Source: an uncultured Oscillospiraceae bacterium
Lineage (GTDB): Bacteria > Bacillota_A > Clostridia > Oscillospirales > Oscillospiraceae
DNA length: 13,670 nucleotides
Assembly (NCBI GenBank): GCA_934667865.1
Contig: CAKUMR010000012.1
Span: 1-13,670 of the forward strand
Direction: 5' to 3'
Part shown: in pieces, positions 5,802-12,753 of the stretch
Position numbering within the stretch: position 1 is the first letter of the stretch
How the letters are laid out: each line of letters begins with the position of its first letter
Notes under the pieces: generated by a model
Told to the model about the DNA's origin: nothing
What the model saw: the letters and a program-made list of their open reading frames with translations, nothing else
Databases searched by the model: none
Position numbers and translations under genes: made by a program

Positions 5802-6500
5802 ATGGAAGCACTTGAAATCATTGAAATGATTCGCACGGCGGAGAAAAAGACCCCCGTGCGCGTGACTGTGCAGGAAAAGCTGCCCTGCGAATTCACGGAC
5901 GCGGAGGTATTCTCCGGCGGCTGCGGCCTGAAAATTCTCTATGGCGACTGGAAGGCGCTTGAGCCCCAGCTCGCAGCGCAGGCGGAGCGCATCTCCGCGC
6001 TGCACATTGAAAATTCCGCCTGCAATTCCGCCATTCCCATGCTTGATCTCAAGGGGCTGCACGCCCGGATAGAGCCGGGCGCGATTCTGCGCGACGGCGT
6101 GGAGATCGGGGACAATGCCGTCGTGATGATGGGCGCGATCCTGAACATCGGCGCAGTCGTCGGTGAGGGCACGATGATCGACATGGGCGCGGTGCTCGGC
6201 GGCCGCGCGACCGTGGGCAAAAACAGCCACATCGGCGCCGGCGCGGTGCTGGCAGGTGTGATCGAGCCGCCCAGCGCGAAGCCCGTGACCGTGGGCGACG
6301 GCGTGCTTGTCGGCGCGAACGCAGTGGTGCTGGAGGGCGTGCAGATCGGCGACGGCGCGGTCGTGGCGGCCGGTGCGGTCGTGACGCAGGATGTTCCGGC
6401 GAACGCCGTCGTTGCCGGCGCGCCCGCGAAAATTCTGAAATACCGCGACGAAAAGACGAATTCCAAAACGGCCTTTGTGGACGCTCTGCGGGAGCTGTAA
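5802..6500 (+). CDS. dapH: Tetrahydrodipicolinate N-acetyltransferase
   Basis: This 232-residue protein is close to the usual DapH length. It has a small N-terminal alpha/beta domain (about 1-80). A left-handed beta-helix of hexapeptide repeats follows (about 88-205; [50 protein letters not shown]). The end [16 protein letters not shown] is typical of acetyltransferases of this fold. DapH acetylates tetrahydrodipicolinate with acetyl-CoA in the acetyl branch of diaminopimelate/lysine synthesis, feeding peptidoglycan and lysine. AAAGGAG lies before the ATG at 5802. It is the last gene of the minD-mgsA-dapH unit; no other dap genes are visible nearby. Confidence 0.94.
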   Translation: MEALEIIEMIRTAEKKTPVRVTVQEKLPCEFTDAEVFSGGCGLKILYGDWKALEPQLAAQAERISALHIENSACNSAIPMLDLKGLHARIEPGAILRDGVEIGDNAVVMMGAILNIGAVVGEGTMIDMGAVLGGRATVGKNSHIGAGAVLAGVIEPPSAKPVTVGDGVLVGANAVVLEGVQIGDGAVVAAGAVVTQDVPANAVVAGAPAKILKYRDEKTNSKTAFVDALREL

Positions 6501-6523
6501 AAGGGTAATTGGATAGGATAAAT

Positions 6524-6561
6524 AACGCCCCGGATGTGATTTTCATCACATCCGGGGCGTT
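6524..6561 (+). terminator. Hairpin terminator after dapH
   Basis: A perfect 17-bp inverted repeat (AACGCCCCGGATGTGAT at 6524-6540, complement at 6545-6561) has a TTTC loop. The following T-run is short and interrupted (GCGCGTTTTCGGTATTTTA), so it is a strong hairpin with a weaker tail. It begins 23 nt after the dapH stop. Confidence 0.75.
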
Positions 6562-6594
6562 GCGCGTTTTCGGTATTTTACGGGATGGCTTCAA

Positions 6595-6646
6595 AATTCC
6601 GGCCGCACCCGTAGGGAACGGCCTTGGCCGTTCCGCGTGCAGACAC
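6595..6646 (+). repeat. 52-bp palindrome-centred direct repeat, copy 1
   Basis: This sequence starts AATTCCGGC and ends GTGCAGACAC. It matches 7038-7089 at 48 of 52 positions. Its core, 6615-6634, is a perfect 20-bp palindromic hairpin (GGAACGGCC-TT-GGCCGTTCC). It is probably a dispersed intergenic repeat of the host lineage; a genome-wide count is needed to confirm. Confidence 0.85.
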
Positions 6647-6682
6647 CCACAATGACGAAAATGTCATCAGTGGCGGTATGCA

Positions 6683-6898
6683 CCAAAGGCCCCCTTGTGT
6701 AAAGGGCCGCGAAGCGTCGGCGCGGTAGTGAATGATATGCCGGTGGCATATCAGAGCCGCGCCGTGACCGAGCCGCAGCGAGACCAGTCACCGCGGTGCG
6801 GTGACTGGGGGATTGTCAAATTTCTGCCATTTAACGGGCTGTTCCGTCAACCCCTCCGGCGCTGCGCGCCACCTCCCCTTGCACAAGGGAGGCTTTGG
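6683..6898. mobile_element. MITE-like element with terminal inverted repeats (no transposase)
   Basis: The two ends are inverted copies: CCAAAGGCCCCCTTGTGTAA at the left, and CCAAAGCCTCCCTTGTGCAA read inward from the right. About 20 of the first 24 positions match. The 216-bp interior contains no credible gene. It has two near-perfect hairpins, GATATGCC/GGCATATC (6734-6741 and 6745-6752) and an 11-bp stem CCAGTCACCGC/GCGGTGACTGG (6784-6794 and 6798-6808), both with a GGT loop. I see no clear target-site duplication. Size, ends and structure fit a miniature inverted-repeat element mobilised in trans, or a structured intergenic repeat. Confidence 0.65.
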
Positions 6899-7037
6899 GC
6901 TGGTCCCACCGGGCAGGCATCCACGATGATGAAACTGCCGGCAGCGGAATGGTCTACCCGCAAGGGGTATGCCGCATCCGTAACGCTCCTTCGTCGCGAA
7001 CGGCTGCGCGAAAGACCGCACCCTACGTGTTGGTTCT
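6899..7037. other. Intergenic remainder, no gene seen
   Basis: This GC-rich spacer lies between the MITE-like element and the second 52-bp repeat. Short frames cross it on both strands, but none has a ribosome site or protein-like composition. It may be debris of other repeats; I see no conserved structure in it. Confidence 0.5.
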
Positions 7038-7089
7038 AATTCCGGCTGCACCTGTAGGGAACGGCCTTGACCGTTCCGCGTGCAGGCAC
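7038..7089 (+). repeat. 52-bp palindrome-centred direct repeat, copy 2
   Basis: This is the second copy of the repeat at 6595-6646, in the same orientation. It runs from AATTCCGGC to GTGCAGGCAC. The hairpin core 7058-7077 has one mismatch relative to the perfect palindrome of copy 1. It lies 22 nt beyond the 3' end of the ABC exporter gene. Confidence 0.85.
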
Positions 7090-7111
7090 TGGCGATGGAA
7101 CCGCTAGGCCC

Positions 7112-8845
7112 TTACGGCTCGAACTGGCTGCTGTACAGCGCGGCGTAGAAGCCGCCCTTTTCCAGCAGCTGCTCGTGGCTGCCCCGCTCGATGATATGGC
7201 CGTCGCGCATGACGAGGATCTGATCTGCCTCGCGGATGGTCGACAGGCGGTGCGCCACGATGAAGCTCGTGCGGCCGGCGGTCAGCTTGGCGAAGGCCTC
7301 CTGAATGAGCATCTCCGTGCGCGTGTCGATGGAGCTGGTGGCCTCGTCGAGGATCAGCATGGGCGGCGGAGAGAGCATCACGCGCGTGATGCACAGAAGC
7401 TGGCGCTGTCCCTGCGAAAGACTGCTGTCCTCGCTGATGACGGTGTCATAACCCTGCGGCAGACGCTTGATGAAGCTGTGGCTGTGCGCCGCCTTCGCCG
7501 CGGCGATGATTTCCTCGCGGGTGGCGTCTGGCTTGCCCAGCGCGATATTTTCCCAGACGGTCGCGTCGCGGATCCATGTGTCCTGAAGGACCATGCCGTA
7601 CTGCGCGCGCAGGACGTGCCGCGGCACCGAGCGCACGTCCGTGCCGTCGACGAAGATCGCGCCCCTGTCCACGTCATAAAAGCGCATCAGCAGGTTGATG
7701 AGCGTGGTTTTGCCGCAGCCGGTCGGGCCGACGATGGCGACATGCTCGCCGGAGCGGATGCTCAGATTCAGATTTTCGATCAGCGGCTTTTCCGGGACGT
7801 AGGAGAAATCGACGGAGTCGAATTCCACCTCGCCGCCGCAGTCGGCCAGCTCGCCCTGCTCGTCCGGCGACTGCGCGGGCGCGTCGATCAGCTCAAAGAT
7901 GCGCGCGGCGCAGGCAAAGGCGTTTTGCAGCTCCGTGACGACGCCGCTGATCTCATTGAAGGGCTTGGTATACTGGTTGGCATAGGAGAGGAAGCAGGAA
8001 AGTCCGCCGACCGTCAGCGCCGCGCCGCCGGTGTGGAAGCAGACCAGCGCGCCGCAGAGTGCAACGATGGCATAGACGATGCTGTTGAGGAAGCGCGTGC
8101 AGGGATTGACCAGAGAGGAATAGAACACCGCGTGCAGGGAGCTGTCCTCCAGGCGGCCGTTCAGCTCGTCAAACTGCGCCTCGTTCGCCTTTTCGTGGGA
8201 GAAGGCCTTGACGACCTTCTGGTTTTGCAGCATTTCGTTGAGGAAGGCGGTCTGCTCGCCGCGCAGCTCGGACTGCTTGCGGAAAAGAGAACCCGTGCGC
8301 TGGGCGATGAACTTGGCGACAAAGAGGGACAACGGCGTGGCCAGCACCACGACCAGCGTGATCAGCGGGTTGACCGACAGCATGAAGCCGATCGTCGCGA
8401 GGATCGTCGCCACGCCGGAGAAAAGCTGCGTAAAGCCCATCAGCAGGCCGTCGGCGAACTGGTCTACATCCGTGATGATGCGGCTGACCGTGTCGCCGTG
8501 GGAGTGGGAGTCGATATAGGACAGGGGGAGCACCTGAATTTTGCGGAAGGCGTCGGCGCGGATGTCCTGCACCACGCGGTAGGTGATGCGGTTATTGATC
8601 ACGCCGCCGAGCCACTGCGTCAGCGCGGTGATGCCGACGACGACGGCGATCCGGGTCAGGATGGGGAGAATCGCGGCGAAATCGACCTTCCCGGCCTCGA
8701 CGATGCAGTCGATGGCGTCGCCCACCAGAATGGGGACGTAGAGGGTCAGACCGACGGTCACGGCGGCCAGCACGATGGTCAGGGCCAGCGGGAAGCCGTG
8801 GCGTTTGACGTAGGAAAGTACCTTGCGGAGTGTGGAGGACTTCAT
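7112..8845 (-). CDS. ABC exporter half-transporter with catalytic ATP-site residues (heterodimer subunit)
   Basis: The start is the ATG at 8845, preceded by AGGAGG with 9-nt spacing and one base after the stop of the upstream subunit; longer frames run into that gene. The 577-residue protein has an N-terminal six-helix exporter domain (about 15-310) and a nucleotide-binding domain. Walker A is GPTGCGKT (373-380), the Q-loop is MVLQDTW and the signature is LSQGQ (476-480). Walker B is LILDEATSSID with catalytic Glu501, and the H-loop is AHRLS with His532. The signature differs from canonical LSGGQ. It would face the degenerate Walker sites of the partner subunit, as in asymmetric heterodimeric multidrug or lipid exporters (TM287/288, BmrCD). 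The substrate cannot be read from sequence. Confidence 0.93.
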   Translation of the reverse strand: MKSSTLRKVLSYVKRHGFPLALTIVLAAVTVGLTLYVPILVGDAIDCIVEAGKVDFAAILPILTRIAVVVGITALTQWLGGVINNRITYRVVQDIRADAFRKIQVLPLSYIDSHSHGDTVSRIITDVDQFADGLLMGFTQLFSGVATILATIGFMLSVNPLITLVVVLATPLSLFVAKFIAQRTGSLFRKQSELRGEQTAFLNEMLQNQKVVKAFSHEKANEAQFDELNGRLEDSSLHAVFYSSLVNPCTRFLNSIVYAIVALCGALVCFHTGGAALTVGGLSCFLSYANQYTKPFNEISGVVTELQNAFACAARIFELIDAPAQSPDEQGELADCGGEVEFDSVDFSYVPEKPLIENLNLSIRSGEHVAIVGPTGCGKTTLINLLMRFYDVDRGAIFVDGTDVRSVPRHVLRAQYGMVLQDTWIRDATVWENIALGKPDATREEIIAAAKAAHSHSFIKRLPQGYDTVISEDSSLSQGQRQLLCITRVMLSPPPMLILDEATSSIDTRTEMLIQEAFAKLTAGRTSFIVAHRLSTIREADQILVMRDGHIIERGSHEQLLEKGGFYAALYSSQFEP

Positions 8846-8846
8846 C

Positions 8847-10565
8847 TTACTGCGCCTCCTTTTTATACTGGGATTCGTAAATTTCGCGGTAGACATCGCA
8901 GGTTTTCAGCAGCGATTCGTGCGTTCCAAGGCCGACGGCGCGGCCGTCGTCCAGAACGACGATCTGGTCTGCGCTGCGGATGGAGGCCGTGCGCTGGGAA
9001 ACGATGAACACCGTCGGATGGAAGGGAAGCTCCCGCAGGGCGCGGCGCAGGGCGGCGTCCGTGGCATAGTCCAGCGCGGAGGCGCTGTCGTCGAGAATGA
9101 GAATTTCCGGCTTGCGCACGAGCGCGCGCGCAATGGTCAGGCGCTGGCGCTGGCCGCCGGAGAAATTCTTGCCGCCCTCGGCAACTTTGGCGTCCAGACC
9201 GCCCTTTTCCATGACAAATTCATAGGCCTGCGCCGCGCGCAGAGCGGCGAAGAGCTCCTCATCCGCTGCATCCTCACAGCCCCAGAGAAGGTTGGAGCGG
9301 ATGGTGCCGCGGAACAGTACCGCCTTCTGCGGTACCAGACCGACCTTGCGGCGCAACTCCTCCGGTTCATAGGAGCGGGCGTCCAGCCCGTCGATGTAGA
9401 CCGCGCCGGAGTCGGCGGGGTAAAACGCGGGGATCAGGTTGACCAGAGAGGTCTTGCCGCTGCCCGTGCCGCCGATGACGCCGACGGTCTGCCCCGGCTG
9501 CACGTGCAGGCTGATGTCCTCCAGAGAGGCCTCGCCCGCGCCGCGGTAGGTCAGGCCGACGTGGTCAAACAGCACCTTGCTGTCCGTCTGCACGCGGTGC
9601 TCCGGCAGAATTTCGGTGGAGGCGGGGCGATCGAGCATATCCGCCACGCGGTTGGCGCTGGCCAGCGCCTTGGTCATGGTGATGATGAGGTTTGCCAGCT
9701 TGATCAGCTCCACCAGCACCTGCGACATATAGTTATACAGCGCGATGACCGCGCCCTGTGTCAGGAAGCCTGCGTTCACGCGCAGCGCACCGGTGTAGAT
9801 CAGGGCGATGACGGCGGCGTTGATGATAACGTAGGTCAGGGGATTCATCAGCGCGGAGATGCGCCCGGCGAAGAGCTGGATCTTCGTCAGCGCGCGGTTC
9901 TTGCGGTCGAAGGAGTCGATCTCTGCCTGCTCGATGCGGAAGGCGCGGATGACGCGCGTGCCGCTCAGGTTTTCGCGGGTCGTGCCGAGCACGTCGTCCA
10001 CGTGCTCCTGCACCTGCCGGTACTTCGGGATGGTCACGAGGATGATCGCAAAGACCACCGCGGCCAGCACCGGAATGACGGCGGCAAAGACCAGCGCGGC
10101 CTTGGCGTCTATCGTAAAGGCCATGATCATCGCGCCGAACACGATGAAGGGCGAGCGCAGAAACAGACGCAGCACCATGTTGACGCCGTTTTGCAGCTGG
10201 TTGATGTCGCCCGTCATGCGCGTGAGCATGGTCGGCGCGCCGAGCGTATCGATGTCGGAATAGGAGAAGGTGTCGATCTTGCGCAGCAGCGCGCCGCGCA
10301 CCTGTTTGGCAAAGCCGACGGCGGCCTTCGCGGCAAAGAACTGCGCCGTGACGGACGCGGCAAGGCCCACCGCGGCCAGACCGATCATTAAAAGCGCATA
10401 GCGCACGATGACGCCGGTTCCGCCGCCGCCGTTGATGCCGCGGTCGATGATCGCCGCGACCACGACCGGCACCAGGAGATCCAGAAGCGCCTCAAACAGC
10501 TTGAACAGCGGCGCAAGGACGGATTCTTTCTTATAATCCGCCAGATACTTGAGCAATCGTTTCAC
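8847..10565 (-). CDS. ABC exporter half-transporter with degenerate ATP site (heterodimer subunit)
   Basis: The start is GTG at 10565 with GGAGG six to seven bases upstream. The 572-residue protein has an N-terminal six-helix exporter domain (about 15-300) and a nucleotide-binding domain. Walker A is GGTGSGKT (365-372), the Q-loop is GLVPQKAVLF and the signature is the canonical FSGGQ (468-472). Walker B is LILDDSASALD, so Asp493 replaces the catalytic Glu. The H-loop reads SQRTAS, with Gln524 in place of His. These two changes mark the non-hydrolysing site of asymmetric heterodimeric exporters. Its normal FSGGQ signature complements the partner's active Walker sites. It is encoded just upstream of that partner (one-base gap), supporting an obligate pair. 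It has its own promoter inside the end of the araC-type gene. Confidence 0.93.
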   Translation of the reverse strand: MKRLLKYLADYKKESVLAPLFKLFEALLDLLVPVVVAAIIDRGINGGGGTGVIVRYALLMIGLAAVGLAASVTAQFFAAKAAVGFAKQVRGALLRKIDTFSYSDIDTLGAPTMLTRMTGDINQLQNGVNMVLRLFLRSPFIVFGAMIMAFTIDAKAALVFAAVIPVLAAVVFAIILVTIPKYRQVQEHVDDVLGTTRENLSGTRVIRAFRIEQAEIDSFDRKNRALTKIQLFAGRISALMNPLTYVIINAAVIALIYTGALRVNAGFLTQGAVIALYNYMSQVLVELIKLANLIITMTKALASANRVADMLDRPASTEILPEHRVQTDSKVLFDHVGLTYRGAGEASLEDISLHVQPGQTVGVIGGTGSGKTSLVNLIPAFYPADSGAVYIDGLDARSYEPEELRRKVGLVPQKAVLFRGTIRSNLLWGCEDAADEELFAALRAAQAYEFVMEKGGLDAKVAEGGKNFSGGQRQRLTIARALVRKPEILILDDSASALDYATDAALRRALRELPFHPTVFIVSQRTASIRSADQIVVLDDGRAVGLGTHESLLKTCDVYREIYESQYKKEAQ

Positions 10566-10591
10566 AAATGGCCTCCATGTTTCTTGTTTTC

Positions 10592-11437
10592 TCAGGTCAT
10601 TATAGCACCCGGCGTGGAAAATTCCAACAGGATTTTTCCGCGATAGGCCGAAGGGGACATCCCGAACTGGCGGGTAAAGACCTTGGTAAAGTACAGCGCG
10701 TCCGGATAGCCCGCGGAGCGGGCGATTTCCGAGATGTGCAGTCCGGTGCGCTCGAGCAGCTGGCGGGCGCAGTTCAGGCGGCGGCTGCGCAGGTAGGATG
10801 CCGGGGAGCAGCCAAAGCGCTCCATGAAGCAGCGGTAGAGCCAGCTCCGGCTCACGCCGGCGTGGGCCGCGATGTCGTCTATCGTGATCTGGTCGGCGTA
10901 GTTGTTTTCGATGAATTCCGCCGCGCGGGCGGCGGGGTCGGCGCTCTCCTGCGGGCGCGCGTCCGCCTCGATCAGGCGGCCCAGCAGAAGATAGGCATAG
11001 CCGAGCATCTGCGTGCGGCTTTTCAGGTCGCTGCCGCGCGCGTCATAGATGGCGGTGACATACTGTTGAAAGGTCTTGCCGAAGCCGATGGACAGCACCG
11101 GCGCGCTGCGCTTGAGCCCGGTGTGCGACAGGAGCACCGCCGCGTCCGGCCCGGCGAAGCCCAGCCAGTAGTATTCCCACGGGTCGTCGTGGTCGGCGGT
11201 GTAGCTCAGGACGGTATTCGGCCACGCCAGAAAGACCTGCCCGGCCTCCACCGGGAAAGAGCGGCCCTCGACGGTGTAGGTGCCGCGGCCGGAAACGACA
11301 TAGTGCAGAAGATAGTGGTCGCGGATGCCTGCGCCCCAGCGGTAGCCCGGCGTACACTGCTGAAAGCCGACGTTTTTGACGCTCAGCGGCAGGGGCGCCT
11401 GCTCCGCTTTATAGGAATTTTTGAAATATTCCGCCAT
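10592..11437 (-). CDS. AraC-family transcriptional regulator, probably of the galactose genes
   Basis: The start is the ATG at 11437 (MAEYFKNSYK), with GGAGG seven bases upstream; the longer open frame upstream reads through the promoter region. The 281-residue protein has an N-terminal cupin-type ligand-binding domain at about 10-150 (LLHYVVSGRGTYTVEGRSF, then DDPWEYYWLGFAG). Its C-terminal AraC/XylS DNA-binding domain has two helix-turn-helix units (ITIDDIAAHAGVSRSWLYRCF and ISEIARSAGYPDALYFTKVF). This layout is typical of sugar-responsive activators of RafR/MsmR type. It is divergent from galK across 137 nt, so I infer control of galKT, with galactose or a galactoside as a plausible but unproven ligand. 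Its 3' end contains the promoter of the ABC exporter genes. Confidence 0.9.
   Translation of the reverse strand: MAEYFKNSYKAEQAPLPLSVKNVGFQQCTPGYRWGAGIRDHYLLHYVVSGRGTYTVEGRSFPVEAGQVFLAWPNTVLSYTADHDDPWEYYWLGFAGPDAAVLLSHTGLKRSAPVLSIGFGKTFQQYVTAIYDARGSDLKSRTQMLGYAYLLLGRLIEADARPQESADPAARAAEFIENNYADQITIDDIAAHAGVSRSWLYRCFMERFGCSPASYLRSRRLNCARQLLERTGLHISEIARSAGYPDALYFTKVFTRQFGMSPSAYRGKILLEFSTPGAIMT
10599..10627 (-). promoter_or_regulatory. Promoter of the ABC exporter pair
   Basis: On the - strand, TTGGAA (+ 10622-10627) and TATAAT (+ 10599-10604) are separated by 17 nt, with an extended -10 (TGC before TATAAT). The promoter overlaps the last codons of the araC-type gene, which ends at 10592. Confidence 0.7.
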
Positions 11438-11456
11438 GTGATCGCCTCCTGCGAAA

Positions 11457-11485
11457 ATTATACCATGGGAAGCAACAAATTTCCA
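11457..11485 (-). promoter_or_regulatory. Promoter of the AraC-type regulator
   Basis: On the - strand, TATAAT (+ 11457-11462) is preceded by TGG, making an extended -10. A weak -35 TGGAAA (+ 11480-11485) lies 17 nt upstream. Confidence 0.6.
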
Positions 11486-11506
11486 TAGAAACAAGAGAAA
11501 AAACCA

Positions 11507-11534
11507 TTGCTTTAGCAACATAATTACCTAGAAT
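11507..11534 (+). promoter_or_regulatory. Promoter of galKT with a candidate operator dyad
   Basis: TTGCTT (11507-11512) and TAGAAT (11529-11534) are separated by 16 nt, a moderate promoter that would suit activator control. The -35 is part of the dyad TTGCT-TT-AGCAA (11507-11518). The hexamer AGCAAC recurs at 11471, 11514 and 11568 in this intergenic region, possible half-sites for the divergent AraC-type regulator. Confidence 0.5.
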
Positions 11535-11574
11535 AGAGATAGAGAACAAAAAACAACAGAGAGGTGAAGCAACC

Positions 11575-12753
11575 GTGTACGAAACGATCAAGCGCAAATT
11601 CACGCAATGCTTTGAGAAAGTACCCCAGTGCCTCTTTTCCGCGCCCGGCCGGACGGAGCTGGGCGGCAACCACACCGATCATCAGCACGGGCTCGTGCTG
11701 GCAGGCGCGGTGAATCTTGACACAAGGGCGGCGGTCGCCGCCAACGGCTCCGGGCAGATCCGCGTGCAGTCCGAGGGCTATCCCCTGTGCGTCGTGCCGC
11801 TGGATAAGCTCGCGCCGCAAGCGGAGGAAACGGGCACGACGGCGGCGCTGGTGCGCGGCGTGGCCGCGCGGGTGGCCGCACTGGGCGGAACGCCCTGCGG
11901 CTTCGACGCCTATGTGGAGTCCGACGTGCTGCCGGGCAGCGGGCTTTCCTCCTCGGCCGCCTTTGAGGTGCTGATGGCAGCAATCTGCAACCGCCTGTTT
12001 CTGGACGGGAAGCTCAGCCCCGTGCAGCTTGCGCAGACCGGGCAGTATGCAGAAAACGTCTACTTTGGCAAGCCCTGCGGCCTGATGGATCAGACCGCCA
12101 GCGCTGTCGGTGGCATCATTGCCATCGACTTTGCCGACCCGGCTGCGCCGGTGGTCACGCCGGTGCCCTTTGACTTTGCGGCCTGCGGCCATGCGCTGTG
12201 CATCATCGACTCCGGCGCCGACCACGCCGACCTGACCGCGGAGTATGCGGCCATTCCGGCGGAGCTGAAAACGGTCTGCGAATTCTTTGGGAAGAAATAC
12301 CTGCGCGACGTTTCCGAGGACGAGTTCTATCAGAAGCTGCCGGAGCTGCGCCGGTACGCTGGCGACCGCGCCGTTCTGCGCGCCATCCATGTCTTTGAGG
12401 ACAACCGCCGCGTGCGCCGTCAGGTGAAGGCCTTGCAGGAAAACCGGTTTGAGGACTTTTTGCACGAGGTTCTGGCCTCCGGCGCGTCCTCGTGGCAGTA
12501 TTTGCAGAATGTGATCCCCGCAGGCGCAACGCGCGGACAGGCGCTGGCCGTTGCCCTGTCGCAGGCGGAGCGCCTTCTGGAGGGTCGCGGCGCCTACCGC
12601 GTCCATGGCGGCGGCTTTGCCGGAACGATTCAGGCCTATGTCCCGACGGAGCTTCTTCCACGCTTCCGCGAGGGCATGGAGGCCGCGCTGGGCCAGGGAA
12701 GCTGCCATGTGCTTTCCATCCGGCAGGAGGGCAGCGTGGAGGTGTGCGAATGA
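11575..12753 (+). CDS. galK: Galactokinase
   Basis: The start is GTG at 11575, with AGAGGTGA upstream. The 392-residue protein is a full-length GHMP kinase that phosphorylates galactose to galactose 1-phosphate, the first step of the Leloir pathway. It shows the N-terminal galactokinase signature APGRTELGGNHTDHQHG (residues 23-39, Arg26). The ATP-binding GHMP motif GSGLSSSAA is at 121-129, the catalytic Asp172 is in GLMDQ, and the C-terminal GHMP motif is VHGGGFAGT. In the signature, the usual GEHTDY is GNHTDH, so Asn32 replaces the Glu that contacts the sugar in characterised galactokinases. Asp35 is kept. The stop overlaps the galT start (ATGA), indicating translational coupling. Confidence 0.93.
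   Translation: MYETIKRKFTQCFEKVPQCLFSAPGRTELGGNHTDHQHGLVLAGAVNLDTRAAVAANGSGQIRVQSEGYPLCVVPLDKLAPQAEETGTTAALVRGVAARVAALGGTPCGFDAYVESDVLPGSGLSSSAAFEVLMAAICNRLFLDGKLSPVQLAQTGQYAENVYFGKPCGLMDQTASAVGGIIAIDFADPAAPVVTPVPFDFAACGHALCIIDSGADHADLTAEYAAIPAELKTVCEFFGKKYLRDVSEDEFYQKLPELRRYAGDRAVLRAIHVFEDNRRVRRQVKALQENRFEDFLHEVLASGASSWQYLQNVIPAGATRGQALAVALSQAERLLEGRGAYRVHGGGFAGTIQAYVPTELLPRFREGMEAALGQGSCHVLSIRQEGSVEVCE

Noticed and set aside
4586..5896. A 436-codon open frame on the - strand
   Set aside because: It is antisense to minD and mgsA, which have clear motifs, promoter and ribosome sites; its translation has no domain.
6788..7051. An 87-codon open frame on the - strand
   Set aside because: It spans the right end of the MITE-like element and part of a 52-bp repeat, and it is Arg/Pro/Gly-rich without a ribosome site. 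It is the translation of repeats rather than a gene.
6595..7089. A CRISPR array
   Set aside because: There are only two copies 391 nt apart, with no regular spacers and no cas genes.
7067..9007. A 646-codon open frame on the + strand
   Set aside because: It is antisense to the ABC exporter genes. Its product is an Arg/Asp/Gly/Val-rich pseudo-protein without domains, and it lacks a ribosome site. Long antisense frames are expected opposite GC-rich genes.
8823..10391. A 522-codon open frame on the + strand
   Set aside because: It is a shadow of the ABC subunit on the - strand, with His/Arg/Asp-rich low-quality composition and no recognisable motif.
10568..11488. A 306-codon open frame on the + strand
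   Set aside because: It is antisense to the AraC-type regulator; no ribosome site or domain.
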